DNA of 32,753 nucleotides, from contig JAHBMJ010001912.1 in the NCBI GenBank assembly GCA_018398765.1, positions 1-32,753 on the forward strand, given 5' to 3'. A program made the position numbers and the translations under genes. This DNA comes from Chromera velia (lineage: Eukaryota; Sar; Chromeraceae). Below, piece after piece: positions 22,221-28,296 of the stretch; positions within the stretch are counted from its first letter, which is position 1; every line of letters begins with the position of its first letter. The notes under the pieces were generated by a model. The model ran no database searches and had not been told where the DNA came from. It was given only the letters and a program-made list of their open reading frames with translations.

Positions 22221-25200
22221 CAGACCATTATTGTCTATCGGTGCCTTGCCAACGCTATAGGGGATGCAGGACTCTCTCAAAGCGCCCCCCTGCCGTCTGA
22301 GGGCTTGGAATGCCTGCAGGCACACACACACACACACACACACACACAATATTCAGGAGGCGGTCAATGAGTCCACTCGAAAGAAGAGAAGGAGCGAGGG
22401 AAAACGAATGACTCCGCAAAGAAGCATGAGACCACTGCTTTGCTCCTCTGTCCCTTTTATTCTCACTTTCTCTTTCGGTCTCTCGACTCTCAAGTGGAAA
22501 CTGCGGCAGACCAGCAAGCTTCTTACCTCGGAAGAGGTCACACACCCATCTGCAGACCTTCGCTGAACGTCCACCGAAGCACGAACACTCCAACCCGTAC
22601 CCAATTCCATATACGCAATGTGTAAACAAAGAAACGAAGAACAAATCAAGATGACAGCAACTCACCGCATCCACCCACCCCCCCTCACACCCAAAGGCCT
22701 CCGAAGCGCACCGCACCACGTGTTCCCTTGAGAGGTCCACCCGCGTGGTTCCCCCACTGCGCTTGCAGATCTGCTTCTCGAAGGACCCAAGGGCCCCGAA
22801 CGCCCAGCAGGCACTGCAGACAGAAGAGAAGGGAAGAGAAGAGAAGAAAAGGTTGGCCGCTCGATCCGTCTTTTGTTGGGGATATTGAAGAATCTGGAAT
22901 TACTCCGGCAATGGTGTTCTCCATCAAACTCGCCATCTTGCAAATCGGCTTTTCCAACAGGGAACCATGAACGAAAACGGAAGCCCAAGACCAGACACAG
23001 TCCTAGCGCGAAAATTGTGGACGCCGCATGCGTTGACGTAGTCATGATTTCTCATAAATGAAGAGAGAAAGCAAGAAAAAACGAACCAACGAACAAACAA
23101 ACAAACAAACAAACAAGAGAAAGGTTCCAGACAGACCACACAGGCCAACGCTCTCTATTGCTTCATCTGCAAAGGCCTTCTCTGAACACACAACTTCTGC
23201 TCATGCGTCTCCATCTGACTCTTTGTTTTCTTCATTCTTTCATACATTTTTTCATTTCTTTCGGCAGGCCCGAGAGAAAGCCAGGTGCCTGCCCTCTACT
23301 CTCTCACCAACTTTCTGCCTCCCCCACCCACCCACCCGCAAGTATTTTGTTCCCTTGGGGGGCTGACACAACTTCGAAACTCAGAACGAAAGTCGAAAGT
23401 CGCAGGGAGGGCTGGGCCCTTGCCCCTGCTCCTGGTCCCTTCCGAAACCCCGACCTTCCCTCTCCCCTTTACAGCCTCTGCCTGAACCTCAGCCTCCACG
23501 GATCTCACCAAAGCAGCAGACTCAGCACGGACCAGACTCCAATCCAGGAAGGGAAAGAAGTTTTCTTTCGACCTGTCGCCTGTCAGCAGCCTCACTCGAT
23601 CCCTGTCGATTTCCTCACCCTCTTCCTTTGCTTCTTGGCCTCCTCTGCCACGCTCTTCACTTCCCTTCTCGAGTCGCTCCCTCATCGAGGCATCGGGCGA
23701 TCCGGCGGTCTCTTTTATTTTGTCTTTGTCTGAGAGAGAGACAGGAATTGAACTTTCCCCGTCTCCCCTCTGCAATCCAATGTCTGCAGAAACCAGAGAC
23801 GGGGCAGGTTTCTTTCCAGACCCCCAAAGCGACCTTCGCTCTCTTTGTGCGTCTTCCTGAAGATCCCATCTCGACAAAACACGAACGGACGAGACTGCGG
23901 AAGAAGACGCAGATGCTCGCTCTCTAATTTCTTGAGAGAGCAGAGTTGCACCCCCCCCCTCACCCTCGAGCCTCGAAGTACTGTTTCCTTCTCCACCCCC
24001 TGCCCGTCTCTCTTCTTCCTCTTCCAGCGGAGGATGCACTGCTCTTCCACCACTCCCCCCCTCCCTCCCCTTTTCTACATCGACCTCCACGTCCATTCCC
24101 CACGACCCCCCGAGAGCACACGGGTGAGGGTCAGAGCCAAGGAAGAGGACCTGACTCGACAACCGACTCCACTCCTCCGCACCCCGAACCCCCCCATCGG
24201 ACCCCCCCAGAACGGCCCACTTCGGGTCCCGTGGGTCGACTGACGCCTCGGCTTTCACTCGAATTTCCTCCCACTGTCCCCCTTCGCCCACAGAGACGGG
24301 AACTGAAAAGGAAAGAACCAGAGCCTGCTCCACAACAGAAGTCGACACTGCCCTCGCACGGGTTGACAGAAGGCGAATGGAAGAGAAAGGCAAGAACACA
24401 CCTCTCTCGCCATCCCCTTTGAAATCAAAAATTGCGCATCTCTTACGACGCACAATGTTCATCTGATCGATCAGAAGCCTCGGTATGACAGGGGGGAGGG
24501 CAGGGAGATGGACTTGTTGTTCCTCTGTCAGCCCGCAGAGAAGACGGAAGTCCCCTGAGGCTACTGGAGAGTTACTCAAAGGCCGCAGAACTCGGGGGTT
24601 CGTGAGTGAGATGGAGGGGTGGGGGGGGGACTGTCCTGTCTCACTTTCACTTTCCGGGACCACATCTCTGGAGTCTCCCGTCTCTTCGCGGTCTTCTAAA
24701 AGATCAAACGAGACGGAGAAGCTTCCCAACCCAGACACTGTGAGCTCACACACGCCCCCAGGTTTGTCTACTGCCACCACACCTGCCACCTCCCCCCACC
24801 GTTTTGGCAGTGCCGTCCCGCACTCTCTTTCGAACCTTTCTGAGATTCCCTGCACTGCGGCTTGCCGGACCTCTCCAGCATCCTCTGACAGGGACAAGAG
24901 CAAACGGCAATAACACCATGACTACATCGAGACTGTAATGCAGAACAAAAACTAGGGAAGTAGACCTCTATGGGAGCATGAGGACAGGGCAAGGGTGGAA
25001 ATGAGACAAATACAAGAGACGAAGGGGGGGGCTGCATGGGCAGAAACCAGGGCGAAAACCAGAGGGCAAAAACAAAGGAAGGCGGCTTTCAATGCGGATG
25101 TAAGAGAAAAGATAGAGGGTACAGGAGAGCGGAGATAACGAAGGATAAAGATAGATGAAGCAGTTTTTGGAGGAATACACGCAGTCGGACCTGGGCACAA

Positions 25201-25275
25201 GCTCTCTGTCGGGACGATGCACAGAAACGTGACAAGCCGCACAACCACCTGGAGAAGTGTCACACCAATTGCCAT
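10151..25275 (-). CDS. Giant secreted multidomain protein: papain protease, TSP1, PA14-like, discoidin-like, ShKT (24 exons, about 2,316 aa)
   Basis: Exons (high to low): 25275-25191, 24884-23336, 22813-22666, 22313-22226, 22011-21915, 21071-20922, 20647-20588, 20407-20121, 19785-19709, 19391-19334, 18785-18665, 18486-18384, 17981-17833, 17484-17370, 17081-16877, 16611-16106, 15801-15260, 14827-14239, 14047-13475, 13024-12734, 12467-12050, 11695-11645, 11288-11141, 10691-10151. They sum to 6,951 nt, one open frame ending in TGA. Order: signal peptide, pro-region, papain domain (521-821), TSP1 (822-870), PA14-like (about 915-1030), Cys-rich (1030-1098), discoidin-like (about 1250-1450), linkers, Ig-like plus ShKT (1835-1933), beta-rich tail. 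No terminal membrane helix, so the product should be secreted. Most acceptors are TGCAG; several donors are weak (GTCTGT, GTCGGT, GTCTTG, GTCCGA). Least certain: exon 1, the exon 8/9 join, 19/20 and 21/22. If exon 8 instead runs to its TGA at 20077, the protease is a separate gene and a second gene could start at an in-frame ATG just upstream of TSP1 (about 19806). Confidence 0.72.
11449..11472. repeat. (CA)n in intron 22
   Basis: A CA run on + (TG on the sense strand of the giant gene), followed by a second short CA run and GA-rich sequence to about 11525. Confidence 0.9.
11699..11742. repeat. (CA)n-(GA)n at the exon 22 acceptor
   Basis: On the sense strand this is (TC)n-(TG)n running directly into the CAG acceptor of exon 22, so the microsatellite itself forms the polypyrimidine tract. 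Confidence 0.9.
12467..13024 (-). other. Ig-like strand pair followed by a ShKT domain
   Basis: Exon 20 (13024-12734) starts AGEYTVEVVVHNAAVARVAV, the closing strands of an Ig-like or PKD-like fold (GxYTVxVxxxNxxG). It then gives LCGTSAWQQSGMEFCQKWAE, RGLC, and after about 27 residues RSECPQACG. Exon 21 begins VC, completing the ShKT ending CxxxCxxC exactly across the splice. The six Cys fall at 1876, 1889, 1898, 1926, 1930 and 1933. WAERGLC matches the WAxxGxC core of ShKT domains, which block ion channels in some toxins but serve as general extracellular modules in many eukaryotic enzymes. About 20 acidic/Gly residues are inserted before RSEC. A GTGAGT inside exon 20 gives no sensible short intron, so I read through it. 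Confidence 0.75.
13475..14827 (-). other. Exons 18-19: Pro/Ser-rich and Glu/Lys-rich linkers
   Basis: Exon 18 (14827-14239) encodes long PSPSPPPE and PPLPPSNSGS-type runs, a probable extended stalk. Exon 19 (14047-13475) encodes a basic patch (EEAKKKRKVKRNKGH) and then more globular sequence containing AHDFAFWTELREIG and FSSLFGSLQGVIEREWGNG. No known domain was recognised. The exon 18 donor is GTAGGT; both exons join in phase 0. Confidence 0.6.
14700..15801 (-). other. Discoidin-like (F5/8 C-type) domain with low-complexity insertions
   Basis: Exon 17 (15801-15260) gives REFRLLIHAVKDESGLSPSA and LGGVAFLES, then WLLFSFDRVVSVDAYTLVTS, then DPVSWSLETAGEGGEFLTCD and ERLGL; exon 18 continues the frame. 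This follows the order of galactose-binding discoidin-like domains found in many protist surface proteins (RFxIxAVxD..., a strand with xLxFDLGxxVxVxxYxxxT, then RDPVSWxLExSxDGxxW). About 40 Gly/Glu/Lys-rich residues interrupt the domain just before DPVSWSLE. The donor of exon 17 is a perfect GTAAGT. Confidence 0.65.
16106..16611 (-). other. Exon 16: Ser-rich linker and lead-in to the discoidin-like domain
   Basis: 168 codons start with a Ser/Pro-rich, probably disordered stretch (TSSLSSSSSPSFLVSALLS) and end with EFGEQDFNIRLYANTEGEQG then GDEEVGVHE, which looks like folded beta sequence. A moderately hydrophobic patch (SFLVSALLSPVSWLW) is too short and polar to call a membrane helix with confidence, but it is the only candidate in the second half of the protein. 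Confidence 0.5.
16877..17081 (-). other. Cys-rich module resembling the ADAM membrane-proximal region, exon 15
   Basis: The exon reads GYTSVGRLMGPCERLCGCSA then SSDSCKYCCQYDSEENVC and later GICKLAAQSGRFPFCGLC. There are 11 Cys in 68 residues, with a CGC...DSCKYCC...C spacing close to CxCxxxxxxCxxCC seen in the membrane-proximal Cys-rich domain of ADAM10/17. I saw no metalloprotease or disintegrin domain, so this is a spacing similarity only; it could equally be an EGF-like or lineage-specific disulfide module. Confidence 0.5.
17370..18785 (-). other. PA14-like module, exons 11-14
   Basis: Exon 12 ends WSGFRAFVVDGFFYVP and exon 13 begins EAGVYTVHMSTDRGTGAVVL; joined in phase 0 they read GFFYVPEAGVYTVHMSTDRG, which resembles the PA14 signature (GxLYVPxxGxYTFxxxSDDG). 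Exon 13 continues with alternating beta-strand residues (EVSLELRG), and exon 14 opens YVKTKVSLLEQKDSGTGGKG, near the usual (Y/H)PxRxxxxExxGG block. PA14 domains bind carbohydrate or act as protein-interaction modules in secreted proteins and adhesins. The match is partial: the DD of the calcium-type loop reads TDRG here. Exon 11 (SKARSFIFYGDH...) leads in without a recognised domain of its own. Confidence 0.55.
18353..18383. repeat. (CACT)n at the exon 12 donor
   Basis: On the sense strand this is GTGAGTGAGTGAG..., a tandem array of overlapping consensus donor sites that starts exactly at the end of exon 12. Confidence 0.9.
19334..19785 (-). other. Thrombospondin type 1 (TSP1) repeat, exons 9-10
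   Basis: Exon 9 encodes EWSKWSACDAAACQSGSQTR then TRQPRD, the classic WSxWSxC...G(T/S)QxRxR core. Exon 10 adds ASTGTLLTADEAAELCGAT with the next Cys, and exon 11 adds WCSGSKARS. TSP1 repeats are extracellular adhesive modules and are common in surface and micronemal adhesins of apicomplexans. The Trp ladder and Arg ladder are both present. Exon 9 can also be read in frame from an ATG 21 bases upstream of its acceptor, the main argument for a possible separate gene start. Confidence 0.8.
20707..20737. repeat. (CA)n upstream of the exon 7 acceptor
   Basis: This is a TG run on the sense strand in intron 6, about 60 bases before the exon that carries the catalytic His. Confidence 0.9.
22181..22220. 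repeat. (CA)n-(GA)n just after the exon 4 donor
   Basis: The sense strand reads GTCTGTCTCTCTC... then TGTGTG..., so the weak donor of intron 4 merges into a TC/TG microsatellite. Confidence 0.9.
22321..22348. repeat. (CA)n at the exon 4 acceptor
   Basis: Sense-strand TG run ending 8 bases before the exon that opens AFQALRRQGG; it occupies the usual polypyrimidine position. Confidence 0.9.
23336..24884 (-). other. Exon 2: long pro-region leading into the protease
   Basis: One 1,549-nt exon encodes residues 30-544. Its last 24 codons begin the mature protease (LPATFDFRSEF...REQNTCG), so about 490 residues precede the catalytic domain, against roughly 60-210 in common papain-family proenzymes. 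The first half is globular-looking, with Val- and Leu-rich segments and several Trp. The second half has low-complexity Glu/Gly/Arg stretches (LEEEEERRAGGGEG, EAKEEGEEIDRDR). A simple ERFNIN propeptide motif was not found. It may combine an inhibitory propeptide with an exclusion-type domain as in cathepsin C, but I see no direct match. The donor GTGGGT splits the Gly codon three residues before the catalytic Cys. Confidence 0.7.
25191..25275 (-). other. Exon 1: signal peptide of the giant protein
   Basis: ATG at 25275 opens MAIGVTLLQVVVRLVTFLCI followed by VPTESLCP: a hydrophobic core with small polar residues after it, typical of a secretory signal peptide. The exon ends in phase 1 before GTCCGA, and exon 2 supplies the two bases needed. 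The donor is weak, so the exact end is uncertain, but no other nearby ATG gives a signal peptide, and a papain-family proenzyme is expected to have one. Confidence 0.6.
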
Positions 25276-26063
25276 GCTGCTTCTGGATAAATCTTGCGTC
25301 TAAAGATCCGTGTGCCGCATGTATCGTCTCTGTTTTCTGCACCAAGCGGATCTGGTTCCTGACGATCAATTGTGCGTGGATTGCGTAACAACGAGGGCAG
25401 GGCTCTCAGAAGGTGGGCCTCAAGATGCGGCGACAAGATCCTTGGGGTGGATACGAATCTTTGTCAGCACCTGGGCAGATTTGATCTTCGCTGCACCTGG
25501 GTTTTCGATCATGCAGAAACAGAATGCGTCCGAAGGACGAACGGCTCCACGACCTGCAGGAGAACGACAGAAGATAAAATGAGACACGGCTGTGGTGGAC
25601 GATAGAAATCCGACGCGCTAAGTTTGGCGTTATTGTCAGAGGGGATGTATGTGGAAGGGGGAGACGGCGTCGGAATTCAATTTTGTCATTTTGTGACAGG
25701 CGTCCATGCAGCTATATTAAACCGCCCGCGCGCGCACGTCAAGAATACGCCCATAATGCCGCTGCATGCTGCCACATACTTCCTCATTCCGATGGAGCTG
25801 ACAATCATATAAGGCAAACACCCCAGGCAAGGCATTCACTCCTTGTATCAATATCGAAGTGCAGAGCAGAGTGTCCCTCAGGGCGGAGCGGTGGAGCCAC
25901 CAGTGTTCTAATGATGCCATAGAGACCGAATCGATACATACCATACCAATTGAAGAAGCACAAAGAGAAGGACTCCTTATGCCAATCTTGGATCGCTTAA
26001 CGTAGGGTATATACCGCGTTCGGCTGAAATTTGCACAACGCACTTAATTCGGATTAATTTCGA
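25276..26063. other. 5' flank of the giant gene, intergenic
   Basis: This should hold the promoter and 5' UTR of the minus-strand giant gene. Open frames exist on both strands but none shows family motifs or convincing composition. A CG-alternating patch (CCGCGCGCGCACG) lies near 25730. No TATA or initiator could be assigned. Confidence 0.5.
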
Positions 26064-26349
26064 ACAAAAAAAAATGAGTTTTGAAATGGATGCTGGGGGC
26101 CTCCAACATGTTGAGGAAGGGTCCCCGGCACTCGACTTGCACGCCCGACAACTTTCCGGGGCCCGATTCAATTTGTTCGAAATTCAGATTCGCATCTGAC
26201 GAAATTCAGTCTGTCAGATCTGAATCTGAATTTCGAACAAATTGAATCGGGCCCCGAAAAGTCGTTGGGTGTGGAAGTGGAGTACTGGGGCCCCTTCTCC
26301 AACACGTTGGGGGCCCCCAGCATATATCTGAAAACTTTTTTTTTTTTTT
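26064..26349. repeat. 286-bp imperfect palindrome (foldback element)
   Basis: The left half starts with an A9 run and the right half ends with a T14 run, and the two arms are complementary along most of about 135 bases. Matching pairs include ATGCTGGGGGCC / GGGGCCCCCAGCAT and GGGCCCGATTCAATTTGTTC / GAACAAATTGAATCGGGCCC, with smaller nested dyads at the centre (about 26190-26225). The strand could fold into one long hairpin. No clear target duplication was seen and there is no coding capacity. Candidates are a foldback-type MITE or two inverted copies of one short element. Confidence 0.8.
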
Positions 26350-27072
26350 AAAAATAAATCCTGAATCACATCCTATGACGTATAAGACAATGAGGATAGT
26401 CAAGATGAACCGACGGAGAAGTATAGGAATTAAAAGCAAAGAGCTAGTCCTTAGCAGACAAACTAGAAATAGAAAGCCAAAGGATGATGCTGTGACCTGA
26501 TGACCTAATGTCCGAAGTCCATACATATACACAGAAGTCTATCAATCGAAAGGACTAACCTGAGTAGTACCATAAAGAGGCTCAATCGATCGAGGCAGGA
26601 TGGAATCAATATGCAGAGTGAAAGTCGATCGATCGATCTTGACAGTCGATCGACTAATCGGCTCGCCATGTATCGATGGGCCCTTTGAGAAATGCACATC
26701 TACCACTTCTTAATTGAATCGCTCCTTTCCTATTTGTTGATATACAAGTATCATCCAGGCACTCATTACAATGCATGAAGTCGATTGCCAACAACACATG
26801 TACAACAGTTGCATAACAGATCAAATGGTATGCGTAGATGGATTGATCGGTCCTCACGGCGACGCGTGTACGCGCGCAGACTGATGGCGTCACATGCACG
26901 CCACGTCTGCAAATTGAACCTTCACGAGAATAATGCATGGACTCACATGCACCAACCAGAGACCAGAACAAATCAGATGAGAATATATACCATGCATGCA
27001 AGGTGACAATGATTGGCGGTGCACAACTGCATAAGGGTCGGCCCTATGTTTTTGTCTCCACACAATCTCACT
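26350..27072. other. Intergenic interval
   Basis: No gene was found. A cluster of GATC/ATCGATCG motifs at about 26580-26660 (TCGATCGATCGATC and ATCGATCGAG) is the only local structure. An insertion target site lies at the right edge (27073-27081). Confidence 0.5.
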
Positions 27073-27081
27073 GCTGCTCAT
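27073..27081. repeat. Target-site duplication, left copy
   Basis: GCTGCTCAT directly abuts the left terminal inverted repeat and is identical to the right copy at 28220-28228. Confidence 0.85.
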
Positions 27082-27291
27082 CTAGGGGGCCGCACTCTAC
27101 ATATAGGTAGATCATGACCCCTGACTTTAAAGAAAAACAGACAAAAATCTAGGAATGTTATGCAAGAAGTTTCATAAAAAACTAAAAACTATAAATTACA
27201 AAAAATATGACAGTAACATTAGTTTTTATGTTGGGCTAGAAACATGCATTCATTTTTATGAAAAACTTGGTGTTGCTAGGTTTTGTTGAGC

Positions 27292-27398
27292 TGTTGGGCT
27301 TATTATACTGTTGGGCTTCACCTTGCCAGGAAGCTGTTGGGCATCCAACACGCCCAACACACAACACACCCAACAAGAAAGCTCAACACAGCCCAACA
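27292..27398. repeat. TGTTGGGC/GCCCAACA array, left
   Basis: Three forward copies of TGTTGGGC (27292, 27309, 27335) are followed by two inverted copies GCCCAACA (27352, 27391), with partial CCCAACA copies between. The cluster can fold into a branched hairpin. It lies about 200 bp inside the left transposon end. Confidence 0.85.
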
Positions 27399-27928
27399 GC
27401 CTAACAAACACTCCCAACATGCATAACACGTACAATTATGATGATGACAAGCTTGTAGAGATATTGACAGTGAAGAATTTGAATCATCTGAACATGTCTC
27501 TTTCTCTGTTCTCTGCAGGCTGTCTTCTTTTGCACTCCAGACATCTTTAATTCTTGTTGGTTCTGTGTTTAGTTGCATTCATGAATTCTCATAAGACAAA
27601 CGGAAACTGACTGTCAGTACTGAAGAAATAAAACGTTTGATTTGTCTGTGGAATGAAATTGATCACTCCAAAATGACTGCCGATGAAGGGGGATGACTTG
27701 ATGAATGAGTTGGAAAGGTTAAGCATAAGGAGTATACATTTGTCTGCATTGTATGTGCAGGTCTATCTCCATTTTCTTTGGTATATTATGAACGTTTTAC
27801 GAAGAGTTTCAGGCTCATACTACACCAATGTGCAGCGCTGAATGTCTTGAATGGTGTCTGTTGTATTCATATGCTTTAATACGTGGAACTAGCGTGTGAG
27901 ACAAGCTTGTAGGGAAGGGAGGGGACCT

Positions 27929-28093
27929 TGTTGGGCTCTGTTGGGCACTGTTGGGCTTCATGACCTGTCATGCAGCTGATAAAAGGCCCAACAGAGCCCA
28001 ACAGGCAACAAACCCAACAGAACCTGGCGACACGACTTTGGACTGACATTTCTCAAGACTGAGATTGAACTAGGGCTTGAGAATAGCCCAACA
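27929..28093. repeat. TGTTGGGC/GCCCAACA array, right
   Basis: Three forward copies of TGTTGGGC spaced by 10 bp (27929, 27939, 27949) are followed by inverted copies at 27986, 27996 and 28086. It mirrors the left array and lies about 130-290 bp inside the right end, the subterminal position where transposase-binding repeats are often found. Confidence 0.85.
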
Positions 28094-28219
28094 TAACACT
28101 CCAGAATATGTTTCATCTACTAGTTTTAACTTTATAACTTGGGATATAATATATAGTGTAAAAGGATGTAGGAAAAGTTAGGGGTGAAGCTTAGGTATAC
28201 CTATAGTGCGGCCCCCTAG

Positions 28220-28228
28220 GCTGCTCAT
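28220..28228. repeat. Target-site duplication, right copy
   Basis: GCTGCTCAT directly abuts the right terminal inverted repeat. Confidence 0.85.
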
Positions 28229-28296
28229 GTAACCAGGACGTTCGTTCTAACATCACAAAATTGCAAAATTCAAGTGTATGCGATATATGCGTACAG

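Larger units (their letters stand above)
20121..23409 (-). other. Papain-family (C1A) cysteine protease domain, catalytic residues present
   Basis: Seven exons rebuild a C1A domain. REQNTCGACWAFGALGSFEK supplies the oxyanion Gln541 and nucleophile Cys547 in papain spacing (Q-x2-C-G-x-C-W-A-F). DLSREHVVRC and GCEGGW match the LSxQxLVDC and GCxGG blocks. FCPKASLL...DACRDRFG carries two further Cys. AAIWRYGAVAAFMDVYNDFL and YRGGVYSH match the cathepsin B-type GPVxxAFxVYxDFLxYxxGVY block. SHIVQLIGWG carries His708, ENSWGDQWGE carries Asn730, and GYFRIRRGG closes the domain. All four key residues are present, so activity is expected. No His-His occluding loop was seen, so it is not a typical cathepsin B exopeptidase. 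About 56 extra residues sit between WGED and GYFRIRRGG. Five exon joins inside the domain reproduce conserved family text across the splice, which supports them strongly. Confidence 0.88.
27082..28219. mobile_element. Non-autonomous DNA transposon, Mutator (MULE)-like
   Basis: The 1,138-bp element has perfect 15-bp terminal inverted repeats: CTAGGGGGCCGCACT at 27082-27096 and AGTGCGGCCCCCTAG at 28205-28219. Similarity continues inward with mismatches (ATAGGTA and a CACCCCTAACTTT-type block). It is flanked by identical 9-bp copies of GCTGCTCAT (27073-27081 and 28220-28228). A 9-bp target duplication is typical of Mutator-type elements; hAT elements make 8 bp. No transposase frame is present (the longest frame is about 79 codons with no motif), so it would need a transposase in trans. 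The perfect ends and duplication suggest a recent insertion. Inside are two clusters of TGTTGGGC and its complement. Confidence 0.85.

Noticed and set aside
20121-23409. Calling the protease a true cathepsin B
   Set aside because: The VYxDFLxYxxGVY block is cathepsin B-like, but I saw no His-His occluding loop, so only the C1A family is claimed.
25310-25605. Plus-strand frames just upstream of the giant gene
   Set aside because: Two overlapping frames of similar length, no motif, in the expected promoter region.
26580-26660. ATCGATCG cluster as a regulatory array
   Set aside because: Simple tetranucleotide drift; spacing is irregular and no gene is near.
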